Of a DNA stretch of 6,182 nt, positions 1 to 5,610 are shown one piece after another. The translations under genes were made by a program, and so were the position numbers. The stretch is taken from contig CAZGXQ010000010.1 of NCBI GenBank assembly GCA_964530195.1, forward strand, positions 1 through 6,182, given 5' to 3'. Each line of letters begins with the position of its first letter. The first letter of the stretch is position 1. The notes beneath the pieces are model-generated. The model saw nothing but the letters and a program-made list of their open reading frames with translations. It was not told where the DNA came from and searched no databases. This DNA is from CAZGXQ01 sp964530195. Its GTDB lineage: Bacteria; Patescibacteriota; Minisyncoccia; Minisyncoccales; GBS-2.

Positions 1-501
1 AACTGGCTTTACAAGTAAAATCAAATCCCCCACTCTTGCCTGGCTTGTTGTGATTAATTTTTCTTTTTCCACTTCTCCAATCATTGTTCCAACAACAATC
101 GGGTTTGAAATTCCAGGAGTAATTTCAGTGTGACCGCCAACAACTGAAACATCAAGTTCTTTGCAAGCTCTATCTATATCTCTGAAAATTTTTTCGACTA
201 ATTCAGAATCTGTTTTTCTTTCTGGCAACAAAATTGTAGCCAAAAACCATCTTGGTCGAGCTCCCCTGCAAGCAACATCGTTTGCATTAATAATTGGCAC
301 AAAATAACCAATATTTGAGCTTGTGTAAGTTATTGGGTCTGTTTTGACTACCAGGTATTTGTCAGAAAAATCAATTATCGTTGCATCTTCTCCAATTTTT
401 GGTCCAACAATAACTCTTTTATCCTTTTTGCCCTGACACTTTTTCAAAAGCCTTTTTAAAAGTGCTGGATTTAATTTTCCCGCTTGAAATTTTTCTTTCA
501 T
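1..501 (-). CDS. AIR synthase-related / HypE-like protein, 5' part (partial)
   Basis: Reading from the ATG at 501-499, 167 codons stay open to the left edge; the C-terminal half lies outside the window. The protein starts MKEKFQAGKL. It shows marks of the PurM/ThiL/HypE/SelD ATP-binding superfamily: VGPKIGEDAT near residues 32-41 (acidic metal/phosphate-binding turn), VVKTDPITY near 51-59, NANDVACRGARPRWF near 71-85 (core NAxND motif), and VGGHTEIT near 124-131. The closest type I know is the stand-alone 'AIR synthase-related / hydrogenase expression protein HypE-like' family, usually about 330 residues. HypE proper dehydrates a carbamoyl thioester during NiFe-hydrogenase maturation. No hydrogenase genes are visible, so the substrate here is unknown. 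The start is fixed by a perfect Shine-Dalgarno four bases upstream. The gene is divergent from the cyclo-ligase-like gene. Family confidence is high; exact function is low. Confidence 0.85.
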   Translation of the reverse strand, partial: MKEKFQAGKLNPALLKRLLKKCQGKKDKRVIVGPKIGEDATIIDFSDKYLVVKTDPITYTSSNIGYFVPIINANDVACRGARPRWFLATILLPERKTDSELVEKIFRDIDRACKELDVSVVGGHTEITPGISNPIVVGTMIGEVEKEKLITTSQARVGDLILLVKPV

Positions 502-505
502 TTTT

Positions 506-515
506 TCACCTCCTT
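506..515 (-). promoter_or_regulatory. Perfect Shine-Dalgarno of the HypE-like gene
   Basis: On the minus strand this reads AAGGAGGTGA, fully complementary to the usual bacterial 16S rRNA 3' end, four A's before the ATG at 501. It decides the start codon. It is the only strong Shine-Dalgarno in the window. The other genes have weak or no such site, so this gene may be translated far more efficiently than its neighbours. Confidence 0.85.
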
Positions 516-535
516 AATTCCATTTTATCTTAAAT

Positions 536-564
536 TTGACAGAAATTAAAATCAAAAATAAAGT
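536..564 (+). promoter_or_regulatory. Candidate sigma70-type promoter for the cyclo-ligase cluster
   Basis: A consensus -35 TTGACA (536-541) is followed after exactly 17 bp by TAAAGT (559-564, 4 of 6 matches to TATAAT). The start site would be near 571, leaving a leader of about 15 bases before the ATG at 586. It lies in the 84-bp divergent gap and points into the five-gene plus-strand cluster. The weak -10 limits confidence. Confidence 0.45.
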
Positions 565-585
565 AAAAGAGGGGCTTTTTAAAAA

Positions 586-1209
586 ATGCAAGAAAAGAAA
601 ATTAAAACTAAAAAACAAAAATTGAGAGAAAGAATTTGGAAAATGTTGGAAGAAAAAAGAGTGGCAAGGTTTCCCCTACCTCTTAAAGATCGAATCCCAA
701 ATTTTGAAGGCTCTGAAAAAGCTGCTAAATTATTAACTACTTTGCCAGAATGGAAAGTGGCAAAAATTATTTTTTCAAATCCAGATGCTGCCCAAAGACC
801 AGTTAGAGAATTGGCATTAAAAGAAGGAAAAATTTTAATAATGGCGACTCCAAAATTAAAAAAAGGATATTTAATAATTGATCCCAACAAAATCAAGGGA
901 AAAGAAAAAGAAGCTTCAACAATCGCTGGCGCTTTCAAATACGGGAAACCAATAGAGGATTCACCAAAACCAGATTTAATTGTTACAGGTTGTGTAGGAG
1001 TTGATAAAGAAGGGTGGCGCTTAGGAAAAGGCGGGGGTTATGGTGACAAAGAAATAAAAACTCTTTTTGAAAAATTTGGCAAAATTCCAGTAGTAACCAC
1101 TGTTCACGAATTGCAAATTGTTAAAAGTGTTCCTCGTGATGAATTTGATACAAAGGTTGAGTATATTGTTACCCCAAATCAAATTATTAAATGCCAAAAT
1201 GAAAAATAA
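586..1209 (+). CDS. 5-formyltetrahydrofolate cyclo-ligase-like protein (MTHFS family)
   Basis: 207 residues, close to the family's usual length of about 180-210. Family features are the N-terminal basic helix with RERIWKMLEE (14-23) followed by RFPLPLKDRIPNF (28-40), a central Rossmann-like part (AKIIFSNPDAAQ, 59-70), the PD-LIVTGCVGVDKEGWR run (129-145), and the glycine-rich RLGKGGGYGD (145-154), which matches the ATP-binding RLGxGGGYYD motif. A TVHELQIV (172-179) and IVTPNQII (194-201) end follows, typical of archaeal-type and MTHFSD-like members. The classical enzyme converts 5-formyl-THF to 5,10-methenyl-THF using ATP. The tyrosine pair usual after GGG is replaced by YGD, as in the MTHFSD-like branch, so activity on folate is not certain. 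No strong Shine-Dalgarno is seen; a GAGGGG lies 11 bases upstream. Its stop abuts the next start. Confidence 0.85.
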   Translation: MQEKKIKTKKQKLRERIWKMLEEKRVARFPLPLKDRIPNFEGSEKAAKLLTTLPEWKVAKIIFSNPDAAQRPVRELALKEGKILIMATPKLKKGYLIIDPNKIKGKEKEASTIAGAFKYGKPIEDSPKPDLIVTGCVGVDKEGWRLGKGGGYGDKEIKTLFEKFGKIPVVTTVHELQIVKSVPRDEFDTKVEYIVTPNQIIKCQNEK

Positions 1210-1734
1210 ATGAAAGAAAAAAGTAAAATTCTCTACCAAGATAAAGAAATCTCTCTAAAACTAATTGAAAAAAAGATTTTAAAAAAGAAAGTAAAAGCAG
1301 TGATCCTTGATTTTCCAAAAACAGTGGGGGTTTTGCCTGTTGATGAAAGTGGAAAAATTATTTTGGTCAAACAATATCGTTTTCCAGCTAAAAAAGAACT
1401 TTGGGAAATTCCAGCTGGAAAACTAAAGAAAGGAGAAAAACCTGAACTTGGAGCGAAACGGGAATTGAAAGAGGAAACTGGGTTTGAAGCTAAAAAATTG
1501 AAAAAAATAGCAGAATATTTTGTTTCTCCAGGATATACAAGTGAGTATCAATATTTGTTTGTCGCAAAAGATCTTAAAAAAGGAAAACAATTGCTTGAAA
1601 AAGATGAAATTATTAAAAAAGTAAAAGCATTTTCTCTCAATGAAATTCTAAAAATGATAAAAGAGAAAAAAATAATCGATGCCAAAACAATTTTAGCCAT
1701 AAGTTACATAAAAAGGTCTAAAACCCGACGTTAG
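1210..1734 (+). CDS. Nudix hydrolase, ADP-ribose pyrophosphatase-like
   Basis: 174 residues, normal for the NudF/ADPRase group. The Nudix box Gx5Ex7RExxEExGU is complete at residues 70-92: G70, E76, the REL (84-86), E88-E89 and G91-F92. Before it are VLPVDESGKIILVKQYR (41-57) and WEIPAGK (65-71), typical of ADP-ribose pyrophosphatases. Proline 107 in SPGYTSE lies about 15 residues after the box, the position used to recognise ADP-ribose specificity. Family knowledge: hydrolysis of ADP-ribose to AMP and ribose-5-phosphate, removing a reactive metabolite. The ATG directly follows the upstream TAA (zero gap, no Shine-Dalgarno), so translation is probably coupled. The last six or seven residues, KRSKTRR, come from the hairpin repeat at 1711-1745, not from the Nudix fold, which should end around ILAISYI. 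The same tail ends the ORF at 2840-3055. Confidence 0.92.
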   Translation: MKEKSKILYQDKEISLKLIEKKILKKKVKAVILDFPKTVGVLPVDESGKIILVKQYRFPAKKELWEIPAGKLKKGEKPELGAKRELKEETGFEAKKLKKIAEYFVSPGYTSEYQYLFVAKDLKKGKQLLEKDEIIKKVKAFSLNEILKMIKEKKIIDAKTILAISYIKRSKTRR

Positions 1735-1747
1735 GTTGTTAGGTCGT
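1711..1747. repeat. Hairpin repeat, copy 1 (overlaps 3' end of the Nudix gene)
   Basis: The core, GGTCTAAAACCCGA then CG then TTAG (1715-1734), recurs at 3036-3055 with three substitutions. It folds into a hairpin: GGTCTAA (1715-1721) pairs with TTAGGTC (1739-1745) through two G-T pairs, and AACC (1722-1725) pairs with GGTT (1734-1737). One G is bulged (1738), and the loop is eight bases. In the Nudix frame it encodes KRSKTRR and the TAG stop. No T-run follows on the plus strand; on the minus strand a run of five T's follows the stem three bases later. Confidence 0.7.
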
Positions 1748-1771
1748 AAAGAAAATTAATTATCAAAATAC

Positions 1772-2530
1772 ATGAAAATCATTTCTTGGAATGTGAATGG
1801 ACTAAGATCAGTTTATGAGAAAGGAGGGTTTGGGTTAATTAACAAATTAAATCCTGACATTTTTTGTTTTCAGGAAATTAAAACTCAATTAGATCCGTTG
1901 AAGGCAGTTTTGTTAAAGCCAAAGGGATATTTTCTTTATTTCAATTGCTCAAAAAGGAAAGGAATGTGGGGAGTGGCTGTGTTGACAAGAAAAAAGCCAA
2001 TTGAAATAAAATCAAAAATTGGCATGGAAAGATTTGAGAAAGAAGGGAGGTTTTTAGAATTAAAATATTCGCGATTTATCTTAATCAACTTTTACGCTCC
2101 TCACGGAGGAAGAAAAAAGGAAAACTTAGATTATAAATTGAAAGTTTTTGAGAAATTTCTGAAGTATTTAGAAAAAATTAAAAATGAGAATGTAATTTTG
2201 GCTGGAGATCTAAATGTAGCTCACAAAGAAATTGATTTAGCCAGACCCAAAGAAAACGAAAATAACACAATGTTCACGCTTAAAGAAAGAGCAAAAATTG
2301 ATAAGATAATAAAATTAGGTTTTTTTGATAGTTTTAGGGAATTTTGCAAAGAGGGCGGACATTTTACTTGGTGGCCCTATGGATTTAGAGCAAGAGAGAG
2401 AAATTTGGGTTGGAGAATAGACTATATATTTGTTTCAAAACCTTTGTTGCCAAAATTAAAGGATGCTTTTATTTTATCCGAAGTAAAAGGTTCAGATCAT
2501 TGTCCAGTAGGAATTGAAATTGCATTATGA
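1772..2530 (+). CDS. xth: Exodeoxyribonuclease III family AP endonuclease
   Basis: 252 residues, the usual length for ExoIII/ExoA. All the catalytic landmarks of the endonuclease/exonuclease/phosphatase fold are present: SWNVNGLR with N7, FQEIK with E35 (metal), NFYAPHG with Y108, AGDLNVAHKEIDLA with D146 and N148, GWRIDYIFVS with D217, and the terminal GSDHCPV with D242 and H243. These align with E. coli Xth N7, E34, Y109, D151, N153, D229, D258 and H259. Known role: cutting 5' to abasic sites in base-excision repair, with 3'-phosphatase and 3'-5' exonuclease activity. The start is the only sensible ATG before the MKIISWNVNG motif. No Shine-Dalgarno is visible. The 37-bp gap after the Nudix gene holds the end of the hairpin repeat. 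Its stop overlaps the next start by four bases (ATGA). Confidence 0.96.
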   Translation: MKIISWNVNGLRSVYEKGGFGLINKLNPDIFCFQEIKTQLDPLKAVLLKPKGYFLYFNCSKRKGMWGVAVLTRKKPIEIKSKIGMERFEKEGRFLELKYSRFILINFYAPHGGRKKENLDYKLKVFEKFLKYLEKIKNENVILAGDLNVAHKEIDLARPKENENNTMFTLKERAKIDKIIKLGFFDSFREFCKEGGHFTWWPYGFRARERNLGWRIDYIFVSKPLLPKLKDAFILSEVKGSDHCPVGIEIAL

Positions 2531-2832
2531 AATACAACAAATTAGTCAGAGATAAAATTCCAGGAATTTTAAGGAAGAAGGGTAAAAAGCCAATTATTCG
2601 TGTTGCTGACAGAAAGGAATATTGGAAGGGTTTAAAAGAAAAATTAAAAGAGGAGGTTGAAGAATTTTTAAAAAATCCAAAGAAAGAAGAATTAGCAGAT
2701 ATTTTAGAAGTAATTTATGCTATTTGCGATTTCAAAAAAATTAGTAAAAAGGAATTGGAGAAATTGAGAAAGAAGAAAATAAAAGAAAGAGGCGGATTTA
2801 AAAAGAGAATTATTTTAGATGAAGTGAAATAA
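2527..2832 (+). CDS. MazG-superfamily NTP pyrophosphohydrolase-like protein (COG4997 type)
   Basis: 101 residues, all helical and charged. The N-terminal YNKLVRDKIPGIL (3-15) is the hallmark of the small 'phosphoribosyl-ATP pyrophosphohydrolase-like' house-cleaning family. The all-alpha NTP-PPase metal site is visible as EEVEE (42-46, EExxE) followed by ELAD (55-58, ExxD). The C-terminal ERGGFKKRIIL (87-97) is also typical. Family knowledge predicts hydrolysis of unwanted or damaged NTPs to NMP and pyrophosphate; the true substrate is not established and it is not HisE in any his operon context. The start overlaps the xth stop as ATGA, so the two are translationally coupled. Together with the ADP-ribose pyrophosphatase and ExoIII it gives the cluster a nucleotide-sanitation and repair theme. 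Confidence 0.85.
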   Translation: MKYNKLVRDKIPGILRKKGKKPIIRVADRKEYWKGLKEKLKEEVEEFLKNPKKEELADILEVIYAICDFKKISKKELEKLRKKKIKERGGFKKRIILDEVK

Positions 2833-2839
2833 AAAAAAA

Positions 2840-3055
2840 ATGGATATAACGAATCCGATCTTAAAAAGTGTAAAGCCAGTAATTAAAGAATTAAAATTTG
2901 TTAAAATTAATAAAAAGAATTTATTGAAATTTTGCTCTAATTTTGAATTAAAAAAGAAGCCAGTCTGGTCAGACTCTACATCTTTTAAATTCCAGAGATT
3001 AAGAGACGAAGAAGAGCTTAATTTTTTATTAAAAAGGTCCAAAACCCGATATTAG
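2840..3055 (+). pseudogene. Truncated queuosine-salvage-like (DUF2419/Qng1) N-terminal fragment ending in a repeat
   Basis: 71 codons, seven bases after the preceding stop. From memory of the family, the N-terminus resembles the queuosine 5'-phosphate N-glycosylase/salvage family (PF10343): NPILKSVKPVI (5-15), FVKINKKNLLKF (20-31), KKPVWSDS (39-46) and DEEELNFLL (56-64). In intact members this last stretch leads into the conserved 'LDALNFCFW' region and another 200 or more residues. Here the match stops at LNFLL and the hairpin repeat supplies KRSKTRY and the stop. No continuation is found in any frame in the 47 bases before the next gene. I infer a gene cut by repeat insertion or by a deletion ending in the repeat. 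It could instead be expressed as a small protein. The family call is moderate, and the truncation rests on it. Confidence 0.5.
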
Positions 3056-3058
3056 ACC
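3031..3058. repeat. Hairpin repeat, copy 2 (overlaps 3' end of the truncated ORF)
   Basis: Shares with copy 1 the core AAAAGGTC, then AAAACCCGA, then TTAG. GGTCCAA (3036-3042) faces TTAGACC (3052-3058) with one mismatch around a nine-base loop. On the minus strand that mismatch becomes a G-U pair, giving a seven-pair stem followed directly by five U's, so this copy would look like a rho-independent terminator for antisense transcripts. It lacks the extra GGTTG-type part of copy 1's 3' arm. In the ORF frame it encodes KRSKTRY and TAG. Confidence 0.7.
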
Positions 3059-3065
3059 ATAAAAT

Positions 3066-3094
3066 TTGAAGTCTTAAGTTTTATTTCATAAAAT
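3066..3094 (+). promoter_or_regulatory. Candidate sigma70-type promoter for the 691-residue membrane protein
   Basis: TTGAAG (3066-3071) and TAAAAT (3089-3094) are separated by exactly 17 bp. The predicted start site, about seven bases downstream at 3101, lies almost on the ATG at 3103, and no Shine-Dalgarno precedes that ATG. The transcript would be leaderless or nearly so. The promoter begins eight bases after repeat copy 2. The sequence is very AT-rich, so chance matches are a concern. Confidence 0.5.
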
Positions 3095-3102
3095 AAAAAA
3101 AT

Positions 3103-5178
3103 ATGGACAATCAAAACTGCTTTATCCACGAACTTTTCAAAAAGGATTCTCCGAAGAAATTAACGCCAATTCCACAACTTCTAAAAGAGAGCTGGAGGAT
3201 TTATTGCTTGAAAATTAAAACGCTATTGGGGATTGTTGGAGTACCGATTGGATTTTCATTTTTCTTTTGGATTTTGAAGTATTTTTTGAGCAACACTCCT
3301 ATCAAATATTCTCTTTGGTTTTCTATTATCGAATTAATTTCTTCTCTTTTTACTTTTTTCCTTTGGCTCTTAGCTATTCCATCTTTACTTTACTCTCTCA
3401 AGGAAAATACAGGCACAAAGGATTCTTTCAAAAAAGGACTCAAAATATTCTTCCCTTATCTCTGGATTTACTTTTTGCTTAATGTAATTATTGCTGGAGC
3501 GTTTTTGATTTTTATAATTCCTGGAATTTTGTTTTTTATTTGGTTTTCATTAGCTATTTTTATCTTAGTTTTTGAGGAAAAAAGAGGGTTCAGTGCTTTA
3601 TTTAGAAGCAAGGATTTAATTAAAGGGAATTTCTGGAAAATTTTAGCTAGATTTTTAGTCTTGTTTTTAATCCTCATCCTCGTAGGGTTACCATTAGCTT
3701 TTCTTTCAACTTATTTTACTGTTGAAAAACCACAGACAGCAAATCGAATGATCGAGATTGGAAATTATATTTTTCAGCTTTTCATTTTACCATTTATTTT
3801 TGTGTATGGATTTTTAATTTATAGCGATCTCAAAGAAATTAAAGCTGAAATTCCATATAAAGAACCAACAAAAAGCAAAAAAATAATATATGCTCTCCCT
3901 GGAATTTTAGGGACATTAATTCTGGGGTTACTGGTTAGTGTTTATTTACTCAATATCTTTTGGGGTAGAGACATTCCTCCCATTGACGATAGCGATCTTT
4001 GGCTCTCAAAGATAGAAATTTCAAAAGAAGAAAACGCTTTTTATCTTCTAGAGCAAGCCGGAAAAAAAATGTATTTGCCACTAGAAAAGAGAGAGCTCTT
4101 TATCAAAATGGCAGAAGGGAAAGAATGGGATGACGCATTTGCTGAGGAATTAGTCACAAATAACGAAGAAGTTTTTCAACTTTTGGAAGAAGCAATAAAC
4201 CTTCCCTATTTTCAACTTCCAGGATTCGAAGATCCAAAAAAAGTAGATTTTACAACATCTCTTCCCGACCTTGCTCGCTTAAGAGAAATAGCAAGGCTAA
4301 ACTCGATTAAATCTCGTTATCTGTTGGTAAATGGAAATGAACAGGAAGCTTTAGATTTTATCTTCAAAATGATTAAAATGGGGCAAATAATAGAAAATAG
4401 CCCAAGACCTCCTTTGATCAGTTATCTCGTAGGAAAAGCCATAAAAGAAGAAGGCTTAAAAGGTCTAATACTAATGCTGCCGCATCTCACTTTATCTCCA
4501 GAAATATTAAAAAATTATATAAACCAACTTGAAGAGTTTAAAGCAAACGAAGAAGGATTAATTAAGGTGATAAAAATGGAATATATCCTCTTCACCAATA
4601 CCAAGAAAAAAATAATTGATGAGGCCTTTATCGGCCGAGGCTCCAAAAAAGAATTAGAAGAAGTAGGAATAATAGAAGAGCCTATTTTAAAAATAAAGAA
4701 GGCAACTGAATTAAATTATCTTTATAAACCGAATCAAACCCAAAAGATATTTGCTGAAAAATATCGGAATTTTATTAATAATGTCAATAAAGATTGCTAT
4801 GAAACAGGGCGAGAAGTCCAATCTTTAGCGCTTCATTACCCCAAAATAAGGATGTTATTTACAGAAAATATAATAGGCAAAATCTTACACGATCTTGGTA
4901 TAATAAATTTCATGAACATAAAATGCGCCGAAGATGTCTCAGTAAGCGCCACTCAACTACTTTTAGCTCTGAGGGCTTATCAAATGGAACATAACAAATT
5001 ACCCACCTCCTTAGATGAACTTTTTCCAACATATATCTCTCAAATTCCAAAAGATCCTTTTGATGGAAAACCAATAAAATATTTGCCTGAGAAAAAAATT
5101 ATTTATTCTGTGGGTGAAGATTTAACAGATTCAGGAGGAAACGAGAAAGAAGATTTGATTTTTAAAATTGAATTTTAA
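3103..5178 (+). CDS. Large membrane protein: multi-TM N-terminus with pseudopilin-like C-terminal segment
   Basis: 691 residues. The N-terminal part has about seven hydrophobic segments: about 41-62, 70-98, 115-138, 140-158, 178-204, 222-241 and 261-287. The stretch IIPGILFFIWFSLAIFILVFEE then FSALFRSKDLIKGNFWKI (138-180) resembles the multi-pass domain of the GPDPase_memb/DUF975-like families, where a 'PG-hydrophobic-E-AL-RS-L-KG-W' pattern recurs. Residues 300-610 are a mostly helical, charged soluble part that I do not recognise. The end, ATQLLLALRAYQMEHNKLPTS through DPFDGKPIKY and YSVGEDLTDSGG (616-679), strongly resembles the C-terminal half of GspG/type IV pseudopilins and related proteins, but without a prepilin leader. 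The function is unknown; a role at the cell envelope is an inference. A separate promoter and the 47-bp gap suggest its own transcript. The next feature begins four bases after the stop. Confidence 0.88.
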   Translation: MDNQNCFIHELFKKDSPKKLTPIPQLLKESWRIYCLKIKTLLGIVGVPIGFSFFFWILKYFLSNTPIKYSLWFSIIELISSLFTFFLWLLAIPSLLYSLKENTGTKDSFKKGLKIFFPYLWIYFLLNVIIAGAFLIFIIPGILFFIWFSLAIFILVFEEKRGFSALFRSKDLIKGNFWKILARFLVLFLILILVGLPLAFLSTYFTVEKPQTANRMIEIGNYIFQLFILPFIFVYGFLIYSDLKEIKAEIPYKEPTKSKKIIYALPGILGTLILGLLVSVYLLNIFWGRDIPPIDDSDLWLSKIEISKEENAFYLLEQAGKKMYLPLEKRELFIKMAEGKEWDDAFAEELVTNNEEVFQLLEEAINLPYFQLPGFEDPKKVDFTTSLPDLARLREIARLNSIKSRYLLVNGNEQEALDFIFKMIKMGQIIENSPRPPLISYLVGKAIKEEGLKGLILMLPHLTLSPEILKNYINQLEEFKANEEGLIKVIKMEYILFTNTKKKIIDEAFIGRGSKKELEEVGIIEEPILKIKKATELNYLYKPNQTQKIFAEKYRNFINNVNKDCYETGREVQSLALHYPKIRMLFTENIIGKILHDLGIINFMNIKCAEDVSVSATQLLLALRAYQMEHNKLPTSLDELFPTYISQIPKDPFDGKPIKYLPEKKIIYSVGEDLTDSGGNEKEDLIFKIEF

Positions 5179-5182
5179 GAAT

Positions 5183-5344
5183 GTGATTGATGTCCATTGT
5201 CATTTAGAGCAAAAAGATTACGAAAAAGATAGGGATGAAGTAATTGAAAGGTGCAAGGAAGAGTTAAAGGGATAATTACTTATTTTCATTCTGATAATTT
5301 TGATTGAAGAACGGAAATGATTGAAAAATGCAAAAATTTTTGCA
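5183..5344 (+). pseudogene. Decayed 5' fragment of tatD
   Basis: From GTG at 5183, 30 codons read VIDVHCHLEQKDYEKDRDEV and on to a TAA at 5273-5275. They match the intact tatD start at 6009 at all but four of 30 residues (first residue, K/R, R/K, E/K; the next codon, G/A, lies at the break). A one-base deletion near 5270 shifts the frame. Homology then continues past it (ITYFHSDNFD against ITCCCHPDDFD) with a missing codon, another one-base loss and a TGA, down to about KCKNF near 5338. The HxH metal motif is kept but the rest of the roughly 250-residue enzyme is missing. Over the first 29 codons about 14 of 87 bases differ, and about ten of those changes are synonymous. The fragment starts four bases after the membrane-protein stop, and its decayed end carries the promoter and palindrome of the antitoxin gene. 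Confidence 0.85.
5329..5344. promoter_or_regulatory. Perfect 16-bp palindrome upstream of the toxin-antitoxin promoter
   Basis: TGCAAAAATTTTTGCA is fully self-complementary. It ends six bases before the predicted -35 of the antitoxin promoter, a normal place for autoregulation by a type II antitoxin. The corresponding stretch of intact tatD (around 6158-6176) does not contain it, so it appeared on the pseudogene side. The A/T-rich centre makes some chance symmetry possible. Confidence 0.4.
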
Positions 5345-5350
5345 ATATTC

Positions 5351-5379
5351 TTGATTCATCTAGAAAACAAGGGTAAAAT
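5351..5379 (+). promoter_or_regulatory. Candidate sigma70-type promoter for the toxin-antitoxin pair
   Basis: TTGATT (5351-5356) and TAAAAT (5374-5379) are 17 bp apart. The predicted start site falls at about 5386, which is the A of the antitoxin ATG. There is no Shine-Dalgarno, so a leaderless antitoxin mRNA is predicted. The arrangement copies that of the promoter at 3066-3094. Confidence 0.5.
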
Positions 5380-5385
5380 AAAAAC

Positions 5386-5604
5386 ATGAACCCAAAATTT
5401 TTAGAAAAATCGAACCAAAGATCTGTTAATCTGGTAGAAGAAGTAAAGGCACTTCGTTCTTTTTTAATTGGAATGTTAGGAAAGGATAAAGAAGGTGAAT
5501 ACAAACCTGAATTTGTTCGGAAGGTTTTAAAAGCTGCTCGAAAAAAAGCAGTTTTTACTTTTAAAGGAAAGAAAGATTTTTTAGAACAAATTAAGAAAGG
5601 GTAA
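5386..5604 (+). CDS. Type II antitoxin, RelB-like small protein
   Basis: 72 residues, encoded six bases before a RelE/ParE-type toxin frame, the standard antitoxin-toxin order. Visible parts are a helical VNLVEEVKALRSFLIGMLGK (14-33), then a middle GEYKPEFVRKVLKAARKKA (37-55), and a tail FTFKGKKDFLEQIKK (57-71). The pattern 'ALRSF-GKD-EGEY-PEFV-VLKA-TFKGK-FL-QI' is one I associate with RelB-like antitoxins in AT-rich Patescibacteria. The tail probably wraps the toxin. No clear DNA-binding motif (ribbon-helix-helix or HTH) is evident to me, so autoregulation is not shown. The frame is intact with no visible damage, although its toxin is broken. The start is the first ATG; the only other internal methionine would lose the N-terminal helix. 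Confidence 0.75.
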   Translation: MNPKFLEKSNQRSVNLVEEVKALRSFLIGMLGKDKEGEYKPEFVRKVLKAARKKAVFTFKGKKDFLEQIKKG

Positions 5605-5610
5605 GTCCAC

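Noticed and set aside
522..550. Minus-strand TAAAAT (527-522) with a TTTAAT -35 as promoter of the HypE-like gene
   Set aside because: The start site would fall at about 515, on the first base of the Shine-Dalgarno, and the -35 matches only three of six positions. The real promoter probably lies further upstream and was not identified.
565..579. AAAAG-AGGGG-CTTTT hairpin ahead of the cyclo-ligase-like gene, as a terminator or leader switch
   Set aside because: The stem is only five pairs, nearly all A-T, and the predicted transcript start near 571 would exclude its left arm.
2962..2975. Inverted repeat AGTCTG-GT-CAGACT within the truncated ORF
   Set aside because: It lies inside coding sequence (PVWSDST) that fits the family pattern, with six-base arms only and no promoter or T-run nearby. 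Probably fortuitous.
4458..4468. AAAAGGTCTAA inside the membrane-protein gene, matching the first 11 bases of the hairpin repeat
   Set aside because: There is no CCCGA core or TTAG arm after it, it is read in a different phase (K-G-L), and an 11-base AT-rich match can arise by chance. Not counted as a third copy.
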